Positions 33,701-44,545 of a stretch of 64,000 bases of DNA are shown here, piece by piece. Source of the DNA: Aquanectria penicillioides (lineage: Eukaryota > Ascomycota > Sordariomycetes > Hypocreales > Nectriaceae); NCBI GenBank assembly GCA_003415625.1, contig PYIU01000011.1, positions 571,001 to 635,000 of the forward strand. Reading direction: 5' to 3'. Position 1 is the stretch's first letter. Every line of letters starts with the position of its first letter. The position numbers and the translations under genes were made by a program. The notes under the pieces are model-generated. The model did no database searches. It was not told the origin of the DNA and worked only from the letters and a program-made list of their open reading frames with translations.

Positions 33701-35078
33701 CTACCGTATATGCAACCGGCTTACCCTGTCTCCCCATACTCTCCAAGGAGTCCAAGATGATGGCGTCGACAACAGGCCATATCCATGCTGAGTGATCGTA
33801 GGAACGCGGCTCCCCCGCAGTCGCTGCATGGGCGGAGAGTTAACCACCGCAGTCCGTCGGATCGTCGGATGCCTCTTGCTCTTGTTACCTCCATCGAGTT
33901 GAGTGGATGACTGGATGTGTAGTATTATCAACATCTGAGAAGAAGCTTAAACCTCATGTTTACTTTACAATGGGTCGCCTCTTTTGCCTGAATTCGGACC
34001 CCAGCTTGCGTCACCCACAAGTCTCGCCATGTTCCGTCATTCGTCAACGCTCAAGTAATGCCATGACTGATAGAAATTCAAACGCGTATCAATGGGAACG
34101 GTAACTCTCAACCACAGCTCGCCCTACCCTGCCTCCTCCATCCAACGCTGGGACTTGCGCTCTCCATGGCCAGTGTGATGCTGACACGTCAGTCCGCGCG
34201 CGCAGCGCTGGTGCACGCGACAGCATCCGTCTCCGACTCCACGAACACGGAGTTCGGCCCTTTAATGTTTCGATCGGGAGATTGACGGATTCACCGAGGA
34301 AGCCTCGTTTAGGAACAAAACCCCAAGTGTAGAGCTCTTTTGCTATCAGATTGCCGAGACCCCCGGATACACCTGTTCGTCTATGTCTCGCCGCCGGCGG
34401 CCGCTGGTGATTGCGCATCCATCATCTCGTCCGGAGTTTTTTTTCACGTCGTATCGCATCCGGGACTGACCGAGTTCAGAGCCACGACGGACGAGTTGAC
34501 CGTTTCAATAGCGCCGGCCCCATCTATTTCTGTCTCATGTCGCGTGCTCCAGTGCAATGGATGGCCTGTGCAGATCCCATCCCCCACGACTCTCGACGTC
34601 TTATCGTCCGTACAGCCCGAGTCCGACGCCTCGCTTTATACACCTTCCATTGCGGTTTCGAAGCCGTTTCTGCTCCCTTCTTGCATGCCATCTCGAAAAA
34701 GTAGCCGCTATATCCGAAACACCCCCGCCTCTGCTCTTTTTCTCCTTCTCTTTTGGTCGTGGTGGAAGGCCTTTTTGCTTCATGGTGCTTATCTCGGAAA
34801 AGACGGCACACGGCGTCGGTCGAGTTACGTATCTGACCCAGATTTTTACTATGGGATTGTCGCCACACAACGCAATCGCATTATGAAGAAAGGCCTTATC
34901 TATTGCGCTATTATTATGGAGTTGCAATCTCTGCTATCGCGGTCCGATTGACACAGCGATGGAGATGTGAATTATACATAAGCTTCTTTTTCTGCAGGAT
35001 GGGGTTCGTTTTCATCACCGCCCCAGGGCCATGCGTTTTAGGGTCTAGCCGCCGAACAAACAACAGCTTTTCGTCGCT
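30706..35078. other. 4.4-kb gene-poor region; right end is the permease promoter
   Basis: Many overlapping frames up to 203 codons occur on both strands, but none has a start context, splice sites and a domain that agree. A (GA)9 repeat is at 30896-30913 and a long A-run near 31410. Two TTATCT words (34789-34794 and 34896-34901) in the last 300 bp are GATA-factor sites of the AreA type, which would suit nitrogen control of the purine-cytosine permease; that link is inference. Confidence 0.45.
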
Positions 35079-36760
35079 ATGTTGTCGTCCCCTACTAAAG
35101 AAGACCTCGAAGCCGGGAAAGGTCTCGAGGTTAGCACCCCGCAGTTTGATGTTGAGTCGGCCGAGGTGCTGGAGGCGAAGCGCGCCTATGAAATTCAAAA
35201 CAAGATTGCCATCCTGCGTGCTCTGCGCAAGAGCGAGGAGTGGCTTGACAGGAAGCTGGGCGTTGAGACACAGGGAATCGAGCGAATCCCCGAGGAAAAG
35301 AAGCAGCCACCGTCGATATGGAACATCTTCTTCATGTGGTGGTCTCTGAATGTCCACGTGGGAACCATGGCTCTGGGACTCTTGGGACCTGAGTTCGGCC
35401 TTTCGCTGCGACAGTCGATTGCATCTTCGGTTATCGGTATTGTTCTAGGAGCTCTCATGACGTCTTACACAGGAACATTGGGTCCTAAGGTCTGCATTAT
35501 AACACATTATAACACACACTGTAGACTGGGAACTTATGCTGACACCCGTATAGCTTGGCATGAGACAGATCGCCACATCCCGTTACTCCTTCGGATTTTG
35601 GGGCGCGAAGCTTTGTAGTGTGTTGAACATTGTTGTCGGAGGTGGTTTCGGAGTCGTCAACTATGTCGTCGTTGGACAAGTGCTGAGCGCCGTTTCGGAC
35701 TACAAGATGAGCATCACCGTCGGTATCGTTATCATCGCCGTCGTCTCGTATGTTGTATCCATTTTCGGTTTCAAGATTATCCACACCTTTGAGAAGTTCT
35801 CTTGGATCTACACATTTATCCTATTCTGCGTCCTCATCGGCCAGGCTGCACCGCACGTGCAACTGGATGCCCCTGGCGAGGATGGCAGCTCTGGTCTTCT
35901 TTACGCTGGAACATTCTTGACTATCCTGGCCATCAACTTTTGTAAGTCCTAGAGCAACTTCTATAAATATCTTGACTAACCCCTGTAGCAAACTCCTCTG
36001 GATGGTGTTCGATCGCTGCCGATTACTACTGCAACTTCCCTGCTAGCACTCCGGCTTGGAAGACCTTCACCTTGACTTTCTGGGGCATCGTCATCCCGTC
36101 CATCTTCACCATCACCGTCGGAAGCTGCCTCGGCAATGCTGCCATGACCGCTGCGTATCCCCCATACGCCGATGCCTATGATCAACATGGCCTCGGAGGC
36201 CTCATCGCCGAAATCTACCACCCCGCGGCTGGTCGAAGCTTTGCCTCGTGCTCCTCACCTTTTCTGTACTGGGGAACAACATCGCCATCAACTACTCCTC
36301 TGGACTGAGTCTGCAGCTGCTGGGCCACTACTTCCACGCCGTGCCCCGTTTCATCTGGTCGCTTGCTTTTGCCATTGTGGTCGCCGTTCTTGCCATTGCC
36401 GGTCAGCAGAACCTCTCCAACGTCATCGACGACTTTGTGTCTCTTCTCGGCTACTGGACCGTTAGTTTTACCGTCATCCTATTTATCGAAGACCGCGTGT
36501 TCCGTCGCCATGATGGATACAACTTGACCGACTGGGACCAGCCGAGTAAGTTGCCTTGGGGAATTGCCGGAACCACCGCGCTTCTTGCCGGATACCTGGC
36601 TGGAGGAGTGCCAGGAATGAGTCAGACATGGTACATTGGACCTGTTGCTGCGAAGTTTGGAGGCGATGGTGGTGATGTTGGTATCTATCTGAGTGGTGCG
36701 ATTACTGCGGTGTGGTTTCCCATTGCGAGATATTTTGAGAAGAAGTATACTGGAAGGTAG
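35079..36760 (+). CDS. purine-cytosine permease (NCS1; Fcy2/FcyB type), one-base frameshift
   Basis: Exons 35079-35489, 35554-35941 and 35989-36760 give about 523 residues if one missing base near 36221-36228 is allowed for. The N-terminal tail carries GIERIPEEKKQPPSIWNIFF, followed by about twelve helices with GPEFGLSLRQSIASSVIG, RYSFGFWGAKLCSVLN and NSSGWCSIAADYYC, all typical of fungal NCS1 cytosine/purine transporters. After EIYHP the frame changes: LCLVLLTFSVLGNNIA continues one frame over, and the shift falls at a CCCC run, where a five-C run would keep the frame. The rest is intact to the stop. The protein would import cytosine, adenine, guanine or hypoxanthine by proton symport at the plasma membrane. 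The shift is either an assembly homopolymer error or a young lesion. Confidence 0.85.
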
Positions 36761-37234
36761 AACCAACTATTGAATTGAAGTGATTTCGTGCAATGTACAA
36801 TATGTTTTATACCTATACTGTTAGTTCTCAACAAAAAACGACGAATTTACAATCGGGGGTACAACCAAATGAATTGTATTATATTTGAAGGATGCATTGA
36901 GTTTGTTAAGTTAAAAACTATCACAACGTCGGTTTCTGAATTTGGTCCTTAGTATTGTAGTCCTGGGGTATGTAGGAGATGCAGGCTACTGATGAGTTTA
37001 GTTTAATAATAGATTACATTGTTTAAAATGTAATCAACAGAGGCAGGAATTAATGAAACGTCATTGTGAAGCTCGACATTCTTGCAAGCCAAGCCACGCC
37101 GGCATGGTGAGTTTAGACCTCACTTCACACGTCGTTCGTGGCAATCAGCAGGGCATCCAACCATATTATCAGACCAGCAAATCAAATATTATACATCTCG
37201 TTCATCACTGGCTTCAATGGGCAGCTTCCTACTG
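36761..37234. other. intergenic, AT-rich
   Basis: This is the 3' flank of the permease gene. Nothing recognised. Confidence 0.5.
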
Positions 37235-37621
37235 CTAGTGCTTTCTCCGTCCTTCAACTACCACTCGGGCACTTTGATCCCAAATAAATATGCCAAAAAG
37301 CTCAAGCTCATCAAGGGCCTCAACACCCCATGCCTGGCAGTTCCAAGTTGTACTGTTGTTGTCTACTGGATGGTTCTGGATGGTGACTATGGCCGTTTCA
37401 TAATAGCCCGGAGATATGGCGCCAGCGTAAATAGAGTCGAGGTTTCTGGTGGATCATTGTGGCTGCTTATTGTATCCTGGTTCGTCAACGTAATAGCCAA
37501 CCCCCCCGCCGTCGTCGCCGACCTGGAGGATGACCTCATCCTGACCGTTGATAATATAGATTGCTCAATGATTTGTATCCCTCTGGTCTAAAGCGTCGTA
37601 AATTGCGATATAGACGGACAT
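37235..37621 (-). pseudogene. small fungal protein-family pseudogene with two in-frame TGA stops
   Basis: A minus-strand frame of 129 codons starts MSVYIAIYDALDQRDTNH and ends VVVEGRRKH at TAG. It is broken only by two TGA codons, and all other codons stay in frame. The sequence NH-stop-AIYIINGQDEVILQVG and, later, VDNNSTTWNCQAWGVEALDE follows a pattern I associate with short fungal proteins (H-W-A-hydrophobic, then a conserved N-C-Q-x-W-x-x-E-x-L). The first TGA occupies the place of the expected Trp. I cannot name the family. No frameshift is needed, so the decay looks recent. Confidence 0.5.
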
Positions 37622-38444
37622 ACTGAGAAAGTATGATGTGATAAGATAAGAATAGATGAAAATTGAACACCAGGGCTAGCTAAAGGCTCCTGCAAAGAGT
37701 GATATAGACAGTGGTCTAGGAGAGTAATCAAGAGCTTGACAAGGAAAGGTTATAGAGGTCAAGAGAGCGTCGAGTAGAGAATTCTTCCTTTTTTATACAT
37801 GTGCGAGGAACGAGCACTCTAAATGGAGTTCCTAAAAGTTTCGGTTGGTGGCCGAGAATTCCTCAGAGGCGAGTCCACGGCGCGTAATTTGAGACTCGCA
37901 GCCTATAGTCTGGATGCTTCTTGCCGCTTGTTGGCCTCATAGATGGTCAGTATTCACACCTCCATAAATGAGGGGGGGCGTGTAGCAACGTCCCAGGTGA
38001 GTAAATTTGACGAGGATGTATATCTGACTGATAGCCCATACGCGCTGGCAGATGAGCAAATCAGCCCACGAGGGCTCTGAATCGCTGGTTTGGCGAATTA
38101 GATTCAAGGCAGAGTAATGATCAACCAACACTATGTATGAGCCGAAATGCAAAAAAACCAATCAAACCACTCACTCTCTGTATGTTGGTTGTTATCAGAC
38201 CAATGTAGCCTTGGTGGGGGGTATCATTTTAGAATCAAGCTAGCCGCGAGGTTACGACGATACAAAGATGAACTCCACCACGCAACCCGCGGTTCCTTGA
38301 ACTGGTCGTTAGGGCACGAGTGTTTCGATCACACTATCACCCTAGGTTTCTTTGTCCTTCTTCCTCCAATACCTCACCTGTAGCTGTGCTCTTCTGTCTG
38401 CAACACAACTGACCTCTTGAGCACTCTCGTTCTTTTCGCGGAAA
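37622..38444. other. intergenic, no gene seen
   Basis: Upstream region of the thioesterase-like gene. No repeat or motif was recognised. Confidence 0.5.
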
Positions 38445-39289
38445 ATGGAGCCAGACACGACTGAAACAACAGCAACCGAGCTGTTCGGGAATGGCCACAT
38501 CATTCATCCCCAAGCTGAACACACTCACACTATTGTTCTACTTCATGGCCGTGGAAGCACTGCTGAAGAATTCGCGGAAGAGCTCTTCGAGTCGAACTTG
38601 TCCAGTGGAAAGGCTCTTCAAGAAGTGCTCCCTGGGTGGAAATGGGTCTTTCCGGCGTCAAAAAAGATCTGGAACACCACTTTCCAAGAATTCATGCCGG
38701 CGTGGTTTGAAGCACAATCCCTGGCGGACCCTACGATCGGACAAGACCTACAGATTGAGGGAATTCGGGACTCGGTCTCCCACGTTGGCAAAATTATTCA
38801 ACAGGAGATTCAATTACTAGACGGGTTAGCAGAAAATGTGGTATTTGGAGTCAAGGCGGTGCCATCGCCCTATGGACTTTACTCTGCATGCGCAAAACAC
38901 ATGGGAAAAGACTCGGCGCGTTTGTTGGAGCCAGCACTTGGCTTCCGTTTTCTGAGAACATTCGCAATCTCCTATCACAGAGAGAAGAACTCCAATGTGG
39001 ATTGTCTGTTTTCGACTCGTTCGTGATGGACATGATGGAGCCTGCTCAAAACGGACCAGAGAAAGCTTTCACTGAAGACTACCTGCGGACGCCAGTATTT
39101 ATGGGCCACGGGGCCGATGACGCGTACGTTAATGTTGAGCTCGGCCAGGAAGCAACCGAAATTCTGCGCGAGGCTGGGCTCAGCGTGAGCTGGAAGGAAT
39201 ATTCGGGAGCGGAGCAGGAAGGCCACTGGCTTAAGGTGCCTGAGGAGATTGACGACATCAAGGAGTTCCTCACTAGAGCCGATAGCTAA
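38445..39289 (+). pseudogene. acyl-protein thioesterase/phospholipase-like gene, broken at the nucleophile elbow
   Basis: The first frame (38445 to about 38850) has the family start HTIVLLHGRGSTAEEFAEEL, the WVFPASKK and FMPAWFE segments and ends in ENVVFG. The second frame resumes with SQGGAIALWTLLCM and GAFVGASTWLPF, and carries the acid Asp in GHGADDAYV and the His in EGHWLKV. Intact relatives have GGISQGG at the junction. Here the bases between the Gly and the Ser codon are missing; a loss of about 7 nt fits, and it shifts the frame. Only the nucleophile elbow is damaged. Intact members remove palmitate from proteins or hydrolyse lysophospholipids in the cytosol. It is convergent with the kinase-like gene, with stops 11 bp apart. 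Confidence 0.75.
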
Positions 39290-39300
39290 GACGGACAAGA

Positions 39301-40687
39301 TTATCCAATCCACCGATCAATCAGACAGTCAATCGAATATTCTACCGGATAGCGACCGATAGCCTCGGTAGGCAGGAAATCCACCCAGTCGCTAAGCGGT
39401 CCCCGAGCGTGGAGCGAGTTGAGCGCCTTGACAAATTCCCAATATTCTGGGTACCAACCGGCCATTTCCCAGTCAAGAATGGCAGTTACTCTCAATTCAT
39501 GCTCCGACGGGGAGTCGTTTCCATCCGGTTTCACATCCCGGATAACCATGATATTTCGTGGACTTAAATCTCCATGAGTCATTACCATAGCGTGATCCTC
39601 ACGCATGAACGACTGGATCATCTTAACCCATGGAGTGATTGTTTTTTGAGGAGCTCGGAATAGAAACTCGTTGAACTGCGTCTCTGTTTGTATTTCTTCA
39701 TTGCATACGCGCTGTTGTCGCCGAGTATCCTTGCAAAGACCGGTTACAAAGCTTCCCAGCTTCGATTCTTTGCTCGATGTATGTGGCTTCAAGCTTCGGA
39801 GAGTGCGGAAAATGTCATTCAGCTGCTTTTGGACCGACAGTTTTTGAACACGAGCAAGCTCCGGCCACAGGCTTTCAAGAGTGACCCCCGGCGCCCGGGA
39901 CATGAAGAAGTAAGTTGAACCACCACTGCGGAAGGCACCCAGAGGCTCTGGGACCGGCACACTCGGAGAGTTTGTGCGAACGTATTGTAGATTGTAGATT
40001 GAATACATGGTCCAGGTCCATGAACGGACCGTACTTGAGGGCGATGGAAGACCCAAGATCGACAACACGTGCGCTATGCAGTTCGTGTATGGTTTCAGAA
40101 ACGGCAATCTTCTGATTGAGAGCACGGAGAAAGTTCTTTGGGATAGTAGGAGGGGACGCATCATAATCGGGAAAAGTATCGCTGCCGTATGTGGCCTCAA
40201 GGACCCGGTGGTCCAGAGGCGCAACGAGTTCGACAGGTTCTTCCGTTGAAACGATCTGGGCTTCCTTCGAGCTCGGCATGGAAGCCTTTTTGTCGCTGCC
40301 AGTGCTCTTACTAGACGCCCGCGCAAGGCTCTCAACCAACTGGGGATAGGTAGAGCTTGAGTGCTTCAGGAGATCAGAAAGATCGACGTTTGGGTCGGCC
40401 TTGACTCGCGCATTGATCCTGGTAGAGGTGATTGTGTTTGCCATTTGACGGGCTTTTGCGAGGTTGGCCACGTCCATGTCAGGCTTGGATTCCGATCCAA
40501 GTGCCTCGGTCATGGCTAGAGAGGTGACGTGGCAGTCATCTATATCGGATGAGATGTTCCCGATCTCGATGGAGGAAAAATCACAAGCTCCAGACGAAGA
40601 CGCGTTTTGCGGCACTTTGGTGTGTGCGGGTGGAAGTGTGGTGGGGCCAATGTCCGGATTGCAATTCCGCAATGCAATGACAATCAC
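39301..40687 (-). pseudogene. aminoglycoside-phosphotransferase-like kinase, broken by a 7-bp tandem duplication
   Basis: The frame from 40687 encodes an acidic, Ser-rich N-terminus and then ALKYGPFMDLDHVFNLQ, where it leaves the coding frame. The continuation YVRTNSPSVPVPEPLGAF lies one frame over and runs to the stop at 39301, with the catalytic loop MTHGDLSPRNIMV and ILDWEMAGWYPEYWE of the APH/choline-kinase fold. At the junction ATTGTAG is present twice in tandem (39984-39990 and 39991-39997). Counting one copy makes the gene exactly 460 codons. Fungal members of this large family phosphorylate small molecules of mostly unknown identity. The lesion would delete the kinase domain. Confidence 0.8.
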
Positions 40688-41504
40688 ATCGGGGATACGT
40701 TTTTATGCAGAGTGAATACAAAGCCCAGAAATCATCGATACCAGAGATAAGACTTAATCGATTCATATCCGGCTGACACTTTGGCTTCGTTTCCACTCGT
40801 GGATGGGTACGCAACACGACAAACTTGGGTGGATGTTTGAGCAGAACTTGGCGACTACATTCATTCCCGCTTCTGGAGCTTCTACTTGAACTGATTTGCC
40901 AACCAGGCATAGGCGGAGCATGCTCGACACACAAGATTTAGTTCAGGCCAACTTCTCCTCTGGGATCACAACAGAATTTGGCTTCAGCTGGGAACGGGGT
41001 GCTTAAACAACTATTGATACATCCGGGTTGACAAAGCACCGTGAGACATCAGACCAGAAACTGTTCGTTTGATTAGCAAAAGTCCATGATATGCCAAATT
41101 GATGCGGTGCCCCTCTATCTGTGAAGAATTGCATCGCCGCAGCTGGATCCACTACACTACTAAACGTTGATAATGACAGAGTTTTGGAGGAATCGCCGGC
41201 TGTTACTTGAGCAACAACAGTGTCATGGCTTAGTCTGGCTTACCCTTGGCTTAATTTTGGCTTACTTTAACTTAATTTCAAATCTCCCAATCTGGGTAGT
41301 GATGAGGAGCTATGATCCAAGACTTCTCGGCCGACTCGGCCGACAGTTCGAGGCCCGTCAAAGCCCACTGGGGTGCTCCGCACAGGTCGCAAATTTGTAT
41401 TTAACTCTGAGCAAAAGCATTGAATTTCCAGTCCTCTTAAATGACAAACTTCGTTCTTCTGCCCATCACCATTGTTTATCTTTAGCACTGCCGTTTCTGC
41501 CGCC
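40688..41504. other. divergent intergenic region
   Basis: It lies between the minus-strand kinase-like gene and the plus-strand Rossmann gene. An imperfect repeat GGCTTA.CTT occurs several times at 41226-41270. No other feature was recognised. Confidence 0.45.
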
Positions 41505-42307
41505 ATGAAAGTTCTCATCGTCGGTGCCAGCGGCATGATTGGAGGTGAAGCACTTATTCAGTGCCTTGCTCACCCGAACATCACCAGTGTTGTCGCATTC
41601 GTGCGACGTGATCTTTCCCCCGCCGTCTCTGACCATCCAAAACTCAAATCAGTCTTGATCAAAGACTTTGCCAAATGGGCAGAAGATATTCTAGAGGAAC
41701 ACGCTGATGCTGTCGGTATGATCTGGTGAGCTTGACACACGCAACATTTCCTAGCAAGCGTGGTTTCTATTTGCTAATTGGTTGAATACAGGGCAATGGG
41801 GTCCTACAGAGGAAGCATAACCGCTGACTTGGAGTATCCCATGGTATTCATTGAGAGCATGGGTCGGGTGCTGGAGAAGAAATGTAGTAGAGACCCATTC
41901 AGATATGTGCAACTGAGCGGCAAGTTTGTCCGTCAAGACCAAGAACAGAAGTTGTGGTGGGGAGACAAACCACGGAAAATCAAGGTATGCTTTCGTTTTG
42001 ACTTGAGAGAAATTCACACCTTACATCATAGCAGGGCTTGCTTGAGACCAAAGCTCTCGCATTCGCAGAAAGCCATCCAGAAGTATGGAAGACATTCATT
42101 CTGAAACCAGGAGGAGTTGTGGCCAAGGGTGGGGGCCTGCTCAACACTCTGACGGCGATGGGCACGGTTTTGGGAGAGAATTGGTCCGTCAGAAATGAGG
42201 AGCTGGGGGCGTTCATGACTTATCTCGCCATCAACGGCGAAGGAGCGGCGCCTCTTACTGAGAATGCGGGCATCGTGAGAAAAGGAAGAGAGCTGTTGCA
42301 ATCATAA
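41505..42307 (+). CDS. NAD(P)-binding Rossmann-fold protein
   Basis: Exons 41505-41725, 41792-41984 and 42035-42307 give about 228 residues. The start is MKVLIVGASGMIGGEAL, with the dinucleotide-binding GxxGxxG immediately after the first strand. The first intron interrupts the Trp codon of GMIWAMGSY. The remainder (FRYVQLSGKFVRQD, ETKALAFAESHPEVWKTFIL, KPGGVV) resembles fungal NmrA/nucleoside-diphosphate-sugar-epimerase-like small proteins. No YxxxK catalytic pair of classical short-chain dehydrogenases is visible, so a regulatory or binding role is as likely as catalysis. It is convergent with the Zn2Cys6 regulator gene, 147 bp away. Confidence 0.85.
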
Positions 42308-42454
42308 AAAATACGCTCGAGTCTTTGAATGAATGCACCGAGAACTTGAATTCGCTGTCATATTTAGATATTTTATACCTCTGGAAAGCAATGTTATTAC
42401 CAGGGGGTAAATCTACTCTACATATTGCAAAACCTTCATTTCACAGCCAACACA

Positions 42455-44545
42455 CTACTGCTGTAGGATCGTTGGATCTATAATATCATCAAAACAAAAC
42501 CCGGCGTCATCTGGTAATTGCTGTTGGTCATCGTTCTGTTCATCTGACGTCAATTGATTTCTTGAAAACAATATTTTCAGGAGCCGTGAAGCTGGACTTT
42601 GTATATCCAGTACTGGCTGGATCGCGGAGGCAATGATATCCGCCATTCCAGACTTTTGCGCGGTCGAAGCACTTTCAACCGTAAACGCGGGATGCAGAGG
42701 TGTCCCCATTGCCACGGAGCTGTTGGTACCAGACGCCTCCTCGTTTGATGCGGAAAAGATATCATGTGAGTTGGCGGTTACTATTCTTCGCATAGCAGTG
42801 AGAATCTCAGCGCTCTGCCTGGCCACATGTTCTCTCCGGCACATTTTCCCGACGGCTTCAAATGAGTCAATGACTTGCTCGATTAGAGCTTGGTCTGAAT
42901 CATATCGAAGCATTTTGGAGTTCTTATGGCTTTGAAGCTGCACTTTTGAAAGAAAAAGAATCACCGCAGCGAAAAATACCGATTGGTCGACACTTCTGCA
43001 GCGCGACAGCTGGTCTCTAGCGTGTTGTAACCCGATATACCTGTGAAGCGAAATCCTGGATGCCTCAATGCATTGTTCAAGGCTGTTTAACGACTCGTCC
43101 GTAGCCTTTTCAAATGCAAGAGGCATGTGTGCAAATATTCTTGCTTGAAAGAACCACAATTGGCATATCAGCCGGTTGGGTTCCTTGGCGCAGTCCAGAG
43201 GTCGATCATGACTAAACGATGGAGTTATCCACCAAGAAGGCGGCATTGATTCCCGGAACCTATCCAGGGTTTTGTCGATCTCCTGTACAAAATGATTGTC
43301 GTCACGGCCAGTGGCGTTTCTTTGTGCGATGCGGGCTATCACCAAACATATCCGGCGTTGTGTGTTGGCTTCATCGTCTGCCAGCGGATCGTTCCAGGTC
43401 TGATCAGGACCAAAAGGTGCGATGCCAATCCCAGGCTCGAGACCAAGAAGCAGGCTGCAGTAGCAGTCGCCGCAGACAGCAGAGAGCCATATCCGTCTGC
43501 GAAGGGCTATATCTGCGCTAGATGAGTTTCGCGCGGAGAGCGAAAAGCTGTTCTGAAGCCCTTTCAGTCTCGAGACGTCAAGAACTCTTCTAAAAGCCAT
43601 CCAGGCTTTTCTAAGCGAGCCGTCATTTAGGTATAGTAAGCTTAACAAGATTAGACATTCCAGGCCATCCATCGAACAAACTTCGTCATCGTGGCAGATG
43701 ATATATGACTTGACTCGATCGACAATCAATTCGATGGCCGTCTCGACGTTTCTTGATTCTAAAAATTGCTCATTGAAATTCGGAGGTAGCTGTTGCAAGT
43801 ATAAGGCAAATAGTAACAGCGTTTTGGCGATGTGCATTGCACTGCCGTTCGAAATAGCACCGATCTCAAGGAGCTGGATCGTGTCGTTTGGCGTCAAAAC
43901 ACTCCCTGATGGAGTTTCCGCGCCCCAAAGCCAAGCATTAGTGTTTGTTACTATCGTAACAGCATCTTGTGTAGACGGAAGCAGAGCCACAAGTGATTGC
44001 GTTGCATCTGACGTGACCGGAGGTTGAGGCGGGTCAATGCTGGCTTTCTCCAGAGGAGAGACCCGTCCATCGGGTGCTGAATCAAATAGCTACGCAACAT
44101 CTCAGCGACTTACAAGCTACCTTACTGCGATTTGCTTGAACAAAACTTACAGAATCGGTTCCAAGAGAGACAGGAACTATGTGCTCGGACTCGGATGAAC
44201 CTTGAGCCGATCGAGACCGTTCTTGGTCTTGGGCCTCAACCAACCTTTGCAACAGAGATTCGATGCGCTCTAGCCTCGAGTCGTGTTCCTGCCCATTAAC
44301 ATGACCGGGTGAGTCCCCAGAGCCAGTATTTGTATTAGAAGGCTGCAAAGTGCACTTCGTCCCACTCTTAATGCATTCGGCGCAAGTCGCTACGTTCTCG
44401 TCGGTGAGCTGGCACTTGACCTTGCGCTTTCGACCTAATCGTGTATGTCAGTTCTCAGTGAAGTTGTAGCTCATGCCGTTACCCTACATTGATAGCAGCT
44501 TCGGGTACTCCTCCGCAGGCGTTTGCGGGAAGGGCCTGGATCCAT
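42455..44545 (-). CDS. Zn2Cys6 fungal transcription factor
   Basis: Three exons on the minus strand (44545-44488, 44434-44151, 44089-42455) give about 658 residues. The first intron falls inside the zinc cluster, which reads SCYQCRKRKVKC and then TCAECIKSGTKC, with cysteines near residues 17, 20, 27, 37, 40 and 47. A coiled-coil-like LERIESLLQRLVEAQ follows, as in Gal4-type dimerisation regions. The long C-terminal part (SMDGLECLILLSLLYLNDGS, WMAFRRVLDVSRLKGL, RRRIWLSAVCGDCYCSLLLG) is the fungal-specific regulatory domain. It is a nuclear DNA-binding regulator with unknown targets. Confidence 0.9.

Noticed and set aside
34340..34951. 203-residue plus-strand open frame upstream of the permease
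   Set aside because: No homology pattern; lies in a promoter-like region with GATA sites.
37082..37591. 169-residue plus-strand open frame
   Set aside because: It is the complement of the minus-strand pseudogene, which has the recognisable protein pattern.
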